Assembly: GCA_016719855.1 (NCBI GenBank)
Contig: JADJYH010000040.1
Coordinates: 1-64,000 of the forward strand
Direction: 5' to 3'
DNA from: Saprospiraceae bacterium
GTDB lineage: Bacteria; Bacteroidota; Bacteroidia; Chitinophagales; Saprospiraceae
Length of the DNA: 64,000 nucleotides
The position numbers were made by a program, and so were the translations under genes. Positions 10,135-20,288 of the stretch are shown here, in pieces (position 1 is the first letter of the stretch; each line of letters begins with the position of its first letter). The notes below the pieces were generated by a model. That model did not search any database and was not told the DNA's origin. It was given only the letters and a program-made list of their open reading frames with translations.

Positions 10135-11228
10135 GGCGTGATTATAATCAGTAGAAGACAGGGCAGTGGAAGCTGTGAATTCAGCAGTAGGGGGAACAAT
10201 GCTTTACCGGGTCAACTACGATGCCGCCTGTTATTTGATTATTTATCAGCACAAAGTTTTGATACCATTCAGAGAGGATGTATGCTGTAGGCTTCTCATC
10301 TATCATGCCAAATTAACTCCACAACATTATTGCATTTGTTGGGCTTGAGCGCTCAAGCCAGCCCCATGACTTCCAACCCGACAACGACCCCGCAAACAGC
10401 AGCCACCAATTCCTCTTTCCCGATTTTTTTTCGGGAGGGGCCAAAGGGTGCGTGTGGCAGAAAATGTCAACAGGCGGTGGCGGGATATGCGACATGGGAG
10501 GGAACCAGCTATGCCATTGTTAATTTTGAAAAAGAAGACCTTGGGCCAGCGAATTTTAAATCTTCTTACTTGCCGCGCTTTGATTTCAAATCCGCATTCA
10601 GTATCGCTGCCAGAAATTAACGAAAACGTTTTCAATTCTGGCAGCAAACGACGGAACATCGGCAGCGAATAATACCACACTAAGAGGGAGGGAACTGGAA
10701 CGCTTGGTGGCAGTTGAGCAGCTTTGTTTTTATGTAGCCAATGATAAAACGCATATCCCGAAAGTGTTTTTTGCTTGTCCCTTTTTTTGACTGGGCAAAG
10801 ATGCGGGCTGCCAAAACCGTAGGTAGGTGACAAAAGTCACCTGGTTCTGTTGATAAACGTCCGCTGGTGATAAGTGGAATTCCATAGGCTGTCCATTCCT
10901 GAAATAGCCTTACACCTTTCTGGCACAAAAGCTCGGTAAATGGAAGGCACAACATCAATCAGCATTGCAACGACAAAACGGCACTTTGCGGCCGCAATGT
11001 CGGTGGCCGGGCGACTTTGAGCCGCCCAGCCTCTATCAAACTGTCAGCAAGCGGCCATTTTCTGTTAGCCGAAAGAAATCGAGGAAAAAAAGTAGGATTC
11101 TTCACTATGTTTGCCAACGGCACGTCCATTGTCAGCATCACAGATTAAGCGGATTAATGGATTCAACGGATGCGTGACGACATGTTCAGCGAAATCCATT
11201 AATCCCTCAAATCCGTGATTCCGACAAA
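10135..11228. other. 1.1 kb without a recognisable gene
   Basis: I see no protein family in any frame; the frames present are short, biased in composition and unlike known domains. The only structure noted is the imperfect inverted repeat at its right end (11138-11220). It could hold decayed coding sequence, given the frameshift density on either side. Confidence 0.5.
11138..11220. repeat. Imperfect inverted repeat just upstream of susC
   Basis: ATCACAGATTAAGCGGATTA (11138-) continues into ATGGATT and pairs with AATCCATTAATCCCTCAAAT followed by CCGTGATT (11193-11220). The core GGATTAATGGATT arm is perfect. The right arm ends nine bases before the proposed susC start at 11229, so it would lie in the leader RNA. 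Similar GGATTNNATGGATT palindromes are scattered in many bacterial intergenic regions. Confidence 0.5.
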
Positions 11229-14200
11229 ATGCATCCTAACCAACAACTTCCTCGGATGGCAAGACATTTACGTTTCTTATTCCCCACAATCTTTTTCCTC
11301 ACCACTTGCGGCCTGTTTGCGCAGCGCAAATCAGCGGCACGGTGACGGACGCTACAACGAGCGAGCCGATGCTTGGCGTGAGCGTCGTCGTGCTGAAAAG
11401 CGACCCCGGTCCGGCACCACCACTGAACTCGACGGTACCTATCGCCTCGACGTACCCGCTGGCGATGTGGTGCTACTGTTCAGTTTTCTAGGCTACAAAA
11501 CGAGGGAAGTGCAGGTCGGCGCTGGGTTCGACAAGGTGAACACTGCCCTCGAAGAGGACGCCCAACAACTCGGCGAAGTGGTGGTGACAGCGCTCGGCAT
11601 CAAGCGGCAGAAGCGGGAACTCGGCTATTCCACCGAGCGATTCGATGGCAACGAAGTGCTGCTTTCCAATGCCCCCAACGTGGTCAGCTCCCTCAGTGGG
11701 CGCTCCGCTGGGGTACAAGTGGCTACGCCAAACGGCGTGGACGGCGGCACGACCCGCATCACCATCCGGGGCAACAACAGCATCAGCGCCAACAACCAGC
11801 CGCTTATCGTGGTGGACGGCGTGCCGCTCGAAAACGAGTCTGGCCTAAACGACATCGGGCGGGGCAGGGACTGGGGCTCGGCCATCAACAACATCAACCC
11901 CAACGACATCGAGAACATCAATATCCTGAAAGGTCCAACAGCGGCGGCGCTCTACGGCTCACGGGGCGGCAACGGCGTGGTGCTCATCACCACCAAACGG
12001 GGCAGCCAGCAGAAGGGCATCGGCATCAATTACAACGTGTCGCACAAGGTAATCCAACCTTACTACTACCGGGACGTGCAGAACATCTTCGGGGCGGGTG
12101 GCCCCATCAGCCTGAACGAACCGACGCTGCCGACCGACGCCAACGGTAACTTCATTTACCCCGCCGAAACCCATGCGGAGAACGGGCCTACGGCAAATCC
12201 ACGCAATCGCAGTTCGGCTACTACTCCACGGGCGTTTCGTGGGGCCGAGGATGGAGGGGCAGCAGGTGCTTTGGTGGGACGGCGAAGTGCGCAGCTTCGA
12301 CCCACCAGCCGGACAACCTGAAACTGTATTTCGGCGACGGACACACGACTTCGCACAACCTGTCATTTTCTGGCGGAAGCAAGGCTGGCACCATGCGGGT
12401 CTCGTTCAACCGCACCAACCACGAGGCCATCGTGCCGAACAGCAACTACGACCAAACCTCGGTGAACATTGGCTCCCGCCTCAATATCTCGCAGAAGCTC
12501 CACGCCGACATCGCTCTTTCGTACATCAACTACAACCGCCTGAACTCGCCCTCGCTCGGCGACGACAACGATGCTTCCTTCGGCAAAGGCATCCTCTACT
12601 CCTGGCCACGCAGCTACAAGGGGCTGGAAAAGGACATCAACATATTACCAGACGGCACCCGAAACGACTACGGCGGCAATTACCCGTTCGATTTTTCCCC
12701 ACAGACTTGTGGTGGAACACCTACAACCACAACACCAATTGCGCCGCAACAAAATCATCGGGGCGCTGGCGCTGACCTACGACGTGACGGACTGGCTCAA
12801 CATCACCGGGCGGCTCGGCACCGATTTCACTATCAACCAGTTCGAGACCCGCAAGAAGCCAGCCGACCGCCTCGGCCTGCTCGACGGCTTTTATTCCAAC
12901 GAACTCGGCAAGGACAACGTGCAGAACAACGATGTGCTGATTACCGTCTTCAAGGAGAAACTTTTGGGGTCAAAATTTGGCGCTCGGCTTTCTTTGGGTG
13001 CTACGCAATGGAGCCGGAACGCCTACGGCCTCAAGGCTCAATCGGGCAGGTGGGTGAACCCGTGGCTTTACAGTTTCAGCAATTATGAAAACCTGACAGA
13101 AGACCAATTGCCCAATGAAACTTGGTTCGAGAAGAAAATCAACTCCGTTTACAGCTTCCTCAACCTGAACTACGACGACTTCTTGTTCCTCGAACTCACC
13201 GCCCGCAACGACTGGACTTCGGCGCTGCCTACCAACGCCAACTCGTACCTGTACCCGTCGGCTTCGTTGAGCTTCATCCCCACGCAGGCGTTCGATTTCC
13301 ATACCGACGTGCTCACTTTTTGGAAAATACGGGGGGCTTATGCCCTCACCGCCTCCGACACCGACCCCTACCAGCTCGATTTTGTCTATTCGACGAACAC
13401 ATTTGGCGGCAGCCAAACGGCCAGCTTGCCGACCACCGTGCCGCCCATCGCCCTGAAGCCACAGAAGGCCAATTCGCTGGAATTTGGTACGACGCTGGGT
13501 TTTTTTAATGATAAAATCAACTTCGATTTGACCTACTACGACATCAAATCGTACAACCAAATCCTGAACTCGCCCGTGCCAGGCTCGTCGGGTGCATCCA
13601 CCATACGCATCAACTCTGGGGAGCTTCGCAACTACGGTTTCGAGGCCATCCTGAACGCCACCGTTTTGCAGAAAAAGGATTTATTCTGGCAAACGGGCGT
13701 GAACATCGCCCGCAACCGCAACTACGTGACCAGCCTCGGCGATGGTGCGAAAAGCCTTGAACTCGCAAATATCTGGGGCGAAAACGGCCCCGCCATCGTG
13801 GTGGAGGAAGGGCAGGATTACGGCACCATCGTCGGCTACGATTACGTGTACGAGCCGAACACGGGCAAGCCCATCCTCAACGACGACGGCACTTTGTACA
13901 AGATTTCGGACAAGCGGGTGCCCATCGGCAATGCATCGCCGGACTTCATCGGCGGCTGGACGATGCGGCTCGGCTACAAGGGGCTGACCCTCAGCACTTT
14001 AATTGATACCAAATGGGGCGGCGACATCTACGCCGGCTGGCTCTACGTCATCGGCCTACAGACTGGTCAAAGCCCTGAAACGCTACCGGAGCGCCTCGGC
14101 GAGGGGCTGCCTTTCACCGACCCCAGCGGCCAGACCCGCAACATCGGCGTCATCCTCGATGGGGTGTACGCCGATGGCACACCGAACCAAAAAGTGGTGC

Positions 14201-14520
14201 ATTATTACTACAAATACATCGGCAATACAGGCGGCTGGGGCAGGTTCATTTCTACGCCCGGCATCAAGGAAAACACTTGGGTGAAAATGCGGGAAATCGT
14301 GCTGGCCTACCAAGTACCTGAGCGGCTTACGCAGAAAACCAAGGTCTTTCAAGGGCTGACCCTCTCGCTGACGGGCCGTGACCTGTTTTACATTTACACC
14401 ACCCTACCTGACCGCATCAACCCGGAAGGCTCCAACGGCGCTGGCAATGCGCAGGGGCTGGAATGGGCGGCGTTCCCCGGTACGAGGAGCTTTACGCTAG
14501 GGGTGAATGCGTCGTTTTGA
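11229..14520 (+). pseudogene. susC: SusC/RagA-family TonB-dependent outer-membrane receptor, frameshifted in its first third
   Basis: The proposed start at 11229 gives a signal peptide (LRFLFPTIFFLTTCGLFAQ). The frame then changes at a tandem 5-base duplication (11319-11328) and again near 11405. The order of parts is normal for SusC: a carboxypeptidase-regulatory-like domain (QISGTVTDATTSEPMLGVSV ... LDGTYRLDVPAGD), the linker LGEVVVTALGIKRQKRELGY, a plug domain with SGRSAGVQVATPNG and NNQPLIVVDGVP, then a beta-barrel. Further breaks lie at about 12180, 12310-12390 and 12700-12740; from 12740 to the TGA at 14518-14520 the barrel is open. Length (about 1,095 residues) fits the family. It forms the outer-membrane channel of a SusCD 'pedal-bin' importer with the next gene and takes energy from TonB. 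The neighbouring PNGase-like gene suggests glycan or glycopeptide as substrate (inference). Confidence 0.85.
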
Positions 14521-14562
14521 GGTAATGTGACATTATAAGACCGTACGTGGTTTTGGATCAGA

Positions 14563-14626
14563 TTGCGCAGGCAACATCTGCGTCATGACGAGCGACTCAA
14601 CATGATGCAGAGGTTGCCTGCGGCAA
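14563..14626. repeat. Long imperfect stem-loop between susC and susD
   Basis: The left arm at 14563-14587 (TTGCGCAGGCAAC... ending TCATG) pairs with the right arm at 14601-14626 (CATGATGCAGAGG... ending CGGCAA), about 22 of 25 positions, with a 13-base loop. It lies in the 138-base gap between the SusC stop and the SusD start. It could set differential mRNA stability of the two cistrons, or be an intergenic palindromic repeat. Confidence 0.55.
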
Positions 14627-14658
14627 TGACAAAAAAAGGCACTAGCTATTGACTATCA

Positions 14659-16246
14659 ATGAAATATAAACTCATCACTTTCCTTTTAATAGCCTTCCTC
14701 GCCTCCTGCACCAAGGAGTTTCGAGGACATCAACCGCAACCCGTATTTCCCGACGCAGACGGACATCGGGCCGCTGTTCAACACCGTGGTCGAGTCGCTG
14801 AAACTGGGTTGGAACGAGCAGTTTTACCTGCACAACGAGAACATCTACGGCGTGACCCAACTGGCCGCCAAAACGGGTGTCGGCTTCGACAACCCGAACA
14901 TCGGCACGGAGGAAGTTTGGAACAATTACTACAAAGCGTTGGCACATATCCGAGCCATCGAAAAGAAGTTGAAGAACTGAACGTGACCGACGAAGCAGCG
15001 CTCGACAATGCGGGCACAACTCAAAGTGCTGACGGCCTACAAGACTTTCCGGGTGACAGACATGTTCGGCGACATGCCTTTTTTCGATGCGGGCAAGGGC
15101 TTCGAGGGTTTGGAATACCTGCGGCCAAAATTTGATTCGCAAGAAGATATTTACAAGTACCTGTTGGAGGATTTGAAATGGGTGGAGGAGCATATCAACC
15201 TCGACCTGAACCCCGTGACGTCATCGGGCGTGCCTTACGAATCCTTTGGGCAATTTGACAACCTCTTCAACGGGAACATGCTGCTGTGGAAGAAGTTTGC
15301 CAACTCGTTGCGGCTGCGCCATGCCATGCGGATGGTGGAGAAAGACCCGGCATTTGCAACCCCGATTTTGAAGGAAATCATCGAAGGGAACCTGCAAGTG
15401 ATAGAGCAGGGCGAAGATGTGGTGATGTTGCCGCAGGCACAAGATTGGGTGAACGAGAGCGTGGTTTGGTCGTTTGCAGAGCACAACAAACTGCGCATGG
15501 GAAGCACCATCTGGCACGAGCTTTCGGAAAACGACAATAAGGACGGAAGCGGCATTTTCGACCCCCGTGCCCGCATCTTCTTTGAGACCAACAACGCCAA
15601 CGAATGGGTCGCCTACCCCAATTTGCCGGATGCCAGCACCCCTGCCGAGGGTGGCATCCCCTACGAGCAGCACCGGGATTTCAACTACCCCATCAAAGGC
15701 GCTGCGAACCTGTTCTCTCCGTTCAATTACTACCTGATACGGGACGATAAAACGATTCCTGAGATTTTGCTGACGGCAGCCGAAATCAGTTTCATCAAAG
15801 CCGAGGCTTACGAGCGGGGGCTAGGCGTGGCCGCCAATACATTTACCGCCGAAGGCGAATACACGGAAGGCGTTGTGTCGTCGCTCAGTTTTTGGCAAAA
15901 CGTGGCCGTCAATTCGGCAATTTGGGAAAACAAGCCACCGATACTTTCCGAAGGTGAAATCAATGCAATCGCCAACAGCAACCCGCACATCAGTATTTTC
16001 TTCAACAGCGGCAACAAGCTGGAACTGATTTACAAGCAACAATGGCTCGATGCTTTCCGCCAGCCGTGGGAGGCATTTGCGCTTTGGCGGCGCACCGGGG
16101 CCACACCACGGGAGGGCGATGCACCAGAATTTTACCGCTTCCCTTATCCGCCTACCGAGGGCGCAAACAACCCGGAAAACTATGCTGGACAGGTAGCGAA
16201 GATGGGCGAAGATTCGAGGGCGGTGAAGGTGTGGTGGATGAAATGA
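14659..16246 (+). pseudogene. susD: SusD/RagB-family outer-membrane lipoprotein, two frameshifts near the N-terminus
   Basis: The start at 14659 gives a lipoprotein signal (LITFLLIAFLASC). The mature N-terminus continues in another frame as EDINRNPYFPTQTDIGPLFN (from about 14722), with a further break near 14970-15010. From 15010 to the TGA at 16244-16246 the frame is open (TAYKTFRVTDMFGDMPFF, RPKFDSQEDIYKYLLEDL, NGNMLLWKKFANSLRLRHAM, TAAEISFIKAEAYERGLG, QQWLDAFRQPWEAFALWRRT), which are TPR-like and ligand-loop segments of the SusD/RagB superfamily. Length of about 525 residues is normal. It is the substrate-binding lid of the importer formed with the preceding SusC. A LamG/PNGase F-like secreted protein follows 100 bases downstream, consistent with a small glycan-utilisation locus. 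Confidence 0.85.
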
Positions 16247-16253
16247 ATTTTTG

Positions 16254-16345
16254 AACTATGAACTGTGAATGGTGAACTGTGAATTGAACGAACTGCTATG
16301 TTTTCAATTCATCGTTCACAATTCACAGTTCACAATTAATATAGC
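16254..16345. repeat. Palindrome of degenerate GAACTGTGAAT units
   Basis: Tandem variants of gaactgtgaat (16254-16290) are followed by their inverse complements (tcgttcacaattcacagttc, about 16302-16345), directly before the ATG at 16346. This is the same design as the arrays at 5280-5332 and about 19270-19310 but with a different unit. A long imperfect hairpin would form in the leader. Confidence 0.55.
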
Positions 16346-18849
16346 ATGAATAAATTTTTACTCAATTTCATGGTGGCAATGCTCTTCACAGCACTGTCAG
16401 GGCTGATGGCCCAAAGCAACCAGTACCTACATTTCGACCAAGTGGACGACTACGTGGAGACGCCCAACGGTTCCGGCTACGTGGCCAATTCGCCGGGAAT
16501 CACGATGGCGGGCTGGTTTTACCACGATGCCCTCGGCTACGGCCAGGGGACGATGAGCATCCGTGGCGGTGGCACCGGCACGGGCGAGATGTATTTGATT
16601 CAGCTCAACAACGGCACTATCGAATGCCGCTTAGTAACGAGCACGGGCCTCCACGAGTACGTGGCGCCGAACTTCACAGTCGTGCCGCAGGTTTGGCAGC
16701 ACTTCGCTTGGGTGTTCGACGGCAGCCAAGTACGGCTTTACGTTGACGGCTTGCTAAAAGGCTCGAAGGTGGCCTCCGGCACTTTCACCGCCACGAACAA
16801 GCCTTTCACCATTGGCAAATGTTTGCTCGGCGGTTTCGATTTCGTTTTTGGGGGCCGTGCCGACGAGGTTTCGCTTTGGAACAAGGCGCTTACCGAACAG
16901 GAAATCCAAGACTTGATGGACAACGAACTGAACGGCGACGAGACCGGGCTGCAACTTTACTACAAGTTCAACCAAGGCGTGCCGGACGGCGACAATACTT
17001 CCATCAGCAAATTGGACAGCGAAACGGGCGATGACAAGGACGGCAACCTGCTGAACTTTGCACTGACGGGCAACACTTCCAATTTTGGCGGGGTGCTCGA
17101 CGTGAGCTTTCAGGCCATCACCTTCCCGCAGATACCGACCAAACTGGTCAGCGACCAACCGTTTCAATTGGAAGCAACAGCCAGTTCAGGGCTGCCCGTG
17201 ACCTACGAGCTTGTCTCTGGCCCAGCGACGTTGAACGGCAACACCATCACCCTGACGGGGGTGCCGGGCGATGTGACCGTAAAGGCCAGCCAAGGTGGCG
17301 ACGGCACCTACGACCCAGCCGTTGACCTGTTCAACAGCTTTGCCGTACTCGACCCGAACACCTACGTGCCGACGATTGATGCCCGCAGCCCGCTCGCTGG
17401 CGATGTTTTGTGCCAACCTTGAAACCCATTCAATTGGCGGCCATTTCGACCATCGGTTATGACCCGCTGTTCAGCGTGGACGGGTTGAAGTTTGAAATTG
17501 ACGGCACCGAAATACCTGCCAAGGACTGGGGCAACGGCCATTATACCGCTTGGTGGACGCCAACGGCCTATGGCAGCAAGCAGGTAAAAATCATTTCCCC
17601 CAACAACTACGGCGCAGCCGCCACGGAGACGGTGGACATCAACATTGTCAGCACGGCGCCGAGCCTCAGCGTGTCGGCCTTCGAGGATGTTTGGGCCGAC
17701 ATCAACAACGGCGTGGTGGAAATGGAGGCCGAACTGCCCAGCTACCTCGGTGCTTTCAACAAAATCACGGCCTACCTGAACATTGAATGTCCACCGGGCG
17801 GCTGCGATCCTTGGGACCGTATTTCCGGCATCGAAATAAAAGGGCATAACGGCGAGTGGTACGAGCTTTTCCGCTACATCACACCTTACGGCGTGGCCTG
17901 CTCGCACAGCATTGACGTGACGGATTTCATGTCGGCGTTGCAGGGCAAAATCAGGTTCCGGGTAAACCTCGGGACGCTCGGCAACGGCTTCCTTTACAGC
18001 CTCACGCTGGATTACGACCAAGGCATTCCAGCCAATCCGTACAGCTCCATCACGCCAGTTTGGGAAGAGACCTTTAATTTCGGCAACCCCGCCGATTTGC
18101 AGCCAGTACCGGAAGTCGCCATTTCCATCCCCGCCAACACCAAGGCGGCCAAGCTGAAACTGGTGTCAACAGGCCACGGCTGGGGCGACAACAACACGGG
18201 CAACGCCGCCGAATTTCACGAGGACACCCACCATATTTGGGTGGATGGTGTTCAGACTTTTGAGCAGCACAACTGGCAAACCTGCAACCCGAACCCCGAT
18301 GGCTGCTCGCCACAAAACGGCACTTGGTTCCACTCGCGGGCGGGCTGGTGCCCCGGCTCCATCGCCCCTTGGTTCGACTACGACATGGCGGCGTACATCA
18401 ACCAAAGCGGTGTGGCCCTCGACTATGTTTTCAATGAGGACTATGTTGACCTCTGCAACGCCGACAACCCAGATTGCGTGACCAACGCTACCTGCGATTG
18501 CAACGACGGCTTCAACCCGCACCTGATTGTTTCCTGTTATTTTATCACCAACAGCGACACGCCAATCGAAGCTGGCGGGGTGCTTGGCACAAAACCTGCG
18601 TTCGAACAGTTGGCGTTCACGGCCTACCCTAACCCGACCACGGGCAAGCTGAACATCCTGCTGGAAAACACGGGCGAGGCAATGGGGATAACGGTTTACA
18701 ACAGCGTCGGCCAAGTGGTTCGCACGGTGAAGGATGGCAACAGCATTGGCCAAACCACTGTTTCATTGGAGGGCCTGCCCAAGGGGCTTTATACCGTGGA
18801 AGTGCGTACGGAAAAGGCGATTGGCAGCAAGAAAATCGTTTTGGAGTAA
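16346..18849 (+). pseudogene. Secreted LamG + PNGase F-like protein with type A T9SS sorting domain, one frameshift
   Basis: Parts in order: signal peptide (MVAMLFTALSGLMAQ); LamG/concanavalin-like domain (about 16410-17050; HFDQVDDYVETPNGSG, VWQHFAWVFDGSQVRLYVDG); an Ig-like domain (about 17100-17370); a frameshift at a T4 run near 17405; then a PNGase F-type double domain. The latter shows GGCDPWDR (17797-17820), YELFRYITPYG, and TGHGWGDNNTGNAAEF followed by NGTWFHSRAGWCPG. In Elizabethkingia PNGase F the equivalent segments hold the catalytic Asp and two Glu, and all three acidic residues appear kept here. The C-terminus is a type A sorting domain (AYPNPTTGKLNILL ... GLPKGLYTVEVRTEKAIGSK). 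Expected role: extracellular or cell-surface removal of N-glycans from glycoproteins, feeding the upstream SusCD pair. Fused length is about 834 residues. A perfect terminator follows 12 bases after the stop. Confidence 0.8.
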
Positions 18850-18861
18850 ATTATGGAAATC

Positions 18862-18891
18862 AACGTCGGCGGGGCTTACCCCGCCGACGTT
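18862..18891 (+). terminator. Rho-independent terminator after the PNGase-like gene
   Basis: AACGTCGGCGGGG (18862-18874) pairs perfectly with CCCCGCCGACGTT (18879-18891) around a CTTA loop and is followed by TTCC. It starts 12 bases after the stop codon and closes the susCD-PNGase unit. Confidence 0.75.
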
Positions 18892-18906
18892 TTCCAAATC
18901 AAACCT

Positions 18907-19062
18907 ATGATGCATAAAATCCACTTTTTCATGCTCACCTTTTGCTTCGCAATTTTTGGAGAAACACTCCTTCTATCACAATCCCTCAACGCCACCAACC
19001 TGCCCATCGTTCTGCTGGAGACCAACGGCCAACCCATTGATTTCCAAAAGATTAACGCCTAG
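18907..19062 (+). pseudogene. Truncated N-terminus of a secreted protein (CotH-kinase-like start)
   Basis: From 18907 a signal peptide (IHFFMLTFCFAIFGETLLLS) leads into SLNATNLPIVLLETNGQPID and stops after FQKINA at 19060-19062. The 'SNLPIVLLETNGQPI' opening is typical of secreted Bacteroidota proteins that carry a CotH kinase domain, but nothing of that domain follows before the next gene. It is therefore best read as the stump of a deleted gene. A real 51-residue peptide cannot be excluded. It lies between two strong terminators (18862-18891 and 19152-19188). Confidence 0.5.
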
Positions 19063-19151
19063 CTGAAAATCGTGGTTTTTTCATAGATACATGGGCGCTG
19101 CTGACTTTGAAATGTGGAACACTTGCGCCAACTGGTTGATATGACCAAAAG

Positions 19152-19188
19152 AAAGCGATTTGAGCACTAGCAAGGCTCAAATCGCTTT
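19152..19188 (+). terminator. Terminator hairpin downstream of the truncated gene
   Basis: AAAGCGATTTGAGC (19152-19165) and GCTCAAATCGCTTT (19175-19188) are perfect 14-bp arms around a 9-base loop, followed by ATTAAA. It sits 90 bases past the stump's stop, as expected if the original gene's 3' end was kept while its middle was lost. Confidence 0.65.
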
Positions 19189-19269
19189 ATTAAACAGCTT
19201 CCAAGCAGGCAAGGAGCCTTGGATTAGGGACTACACGCCTTTTCCTCAGCTTGTGGTTCTTCCCCGGTC

Positions 19270-19310
19270 TTGACTGCCCACTGCCAACTGTCGAACTGCC
19301 GAACTGATTC
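19270..19310. repeat. Degenerate GACTGCCCACTGCCAACTG direct repeat
   Basis: Tandem variants of the unit actgcc(a/g)a run up to the promoter-like element of the PASTA gene. The unit is the inverse complement of the cagttggcagt array at 6237-6278. No gene lies in 19063-19343 apart from the terminator and this array. Confidence 0.4.
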
Positions 19311-19312
19311 CC

Positions 19313-19320
19313 TATATTTG
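19313..19320 (+). promoter_or_regulatory. Bacteroidota-type -7 element TATATTTG
   Basis: TATATTTG matches the phylum consensus TAnnTTTG and lies 23 bases before the ATG of the PASTA gene (19344), giving a very short leader. No convincing -33 TTG was fixed because repeats occupy that position. Confidence 0.5.
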
Positions 19321-19343
19321 CCGAAATTTTTAATCAACCATTG

Positions 19344-20201
19344 ATGGAAAACTTGAAAGCCTTCGCCAAAGAGGTCGGGTTGTTTTTGTCCAGCGGCATC
19401 TTTCTGAAAAACTTCGCCATGATTTTGGGCGTGGTAATAGGTTTTGTACTTCTATCCAACTGGTTTCTCGGTTGCTTCACCAACCACGGCGAGTCGGTGC
19501 AGGTGGACGATTTCACGGGGATGGACCTCAGCGATGCCAAGCGCCAAGGCAGGGACAAAGACTTTGCTTTTGAAGTACTCGACTCCGTTTGGAAGGAAGG
19601 AAAACCGAGCGGCATCATTTTGAACCAAACGCCAAAGCCGCTGGCGAGGGTGAAGGAAGGCCGCAAAATCTATGTCACCGTCACTGGCGAACCAGAATCC
19701 TACCGACTGCCTGACATCAAGTTGAGTGCCTACGAGTTTGACCGCTACGCCAAAAGAATCGCCAATTTCGGCGTAAAATCAAGGGTAAAAGAGCGGGTTT
19801 ACGACCGCAAACAGGCCGAAGGTTCCATCCTTTATTTTTACCACAATGGAAAAAAAATCACGGAAAGGGAAGTGAAATCGGGCTATTACGTCATGCCCGG
19901 CGACGTGTTGGAGTTCGTGGTCACAGAGCAACTGAGCAACGAACTCCAAGTGCCAGACCTCGTCTGCATGAACTACTCGGCGGCAGAGTTCCTGGTCAGC
20001 TCGTCCAACCTCATCATCGGCACAGTGAACGAAGAGGGCGACATCAGCAGCCAAGCCACCGCTTACGTGTCCCGCCAAGACCCCGCCGCTGGGCAGCCCG
20101 TGCAGATGGGCGGCCAAATCACCGTCTGGCTATCGCAAGCACCGCCGCCCGGCTGTGACGAAGGCCAGGATATTCCCGCCGATGATTCAAATGACCAGTA
20201 A
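19344..20201 (+). CDS. PASTA-domain membrane protein
   Basis: This 285-residue protein has one N-terminal transmembrane segment (about residues 25-45, FAMILGVVIGFVLLSNWFLG) and an outside-facing C-terminal part made of about three PASTA-like units. These are VDDFTGMDLSDAKRQ ... GIILNQTPKPLARVKEGRKI, then LPDIKLSAYEFDRYAKRIANFG, then VPDLVCMNYSAAEFLVSS ... SRQDPAAGQPVQMGGQITVW. PASTA domains bind peptidoglycan fragments in kinases and PBPs; here there is no kinase or transpeptidase domain. Such stand-alone PASTA proteins are common in Bacteroidota, often near pseudouridine synthase or T9SS-sorted genes. I chose ATG 19344 over the TTG one codon upstream. The next gene starts 87 bases downstream in the same direction and may be co-transcribed. 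Confidence 0.85.
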   Translation: MENLKAFAKEVGLFLSSGIFLKNFAMILGVVIGFVLLSNWFLGCFTNHGESVQVDDFTGMDLSDAKRQGRDKDFAFEVLDSVWKEGKPSGIILNQTPKPLARVKEGRKIYVTVTGEPESYRLPDIKLSAYEFDRYAKRIANFGVKSRVKERVYDRKQAEGSILYFYHNGKKITEREVKSGYYVMPGDVLEFVVTEQLSNELQVPDLVCMNYSAAEFLVSSSNLIIGTVNEEGDISSQATAYVSRQDPAAGQPVQMGGQITVWLSQAPPPGCDEGQDIPADDSNDQ

Positions 20202-20288
20202 GGATTTTGCCCCCGGCAACAAAATCGGCGATGTGTCGTTTTCAAAACCTCAAGTCAGTTTTAAAAAAAAAGAGAATAACATCAGACG

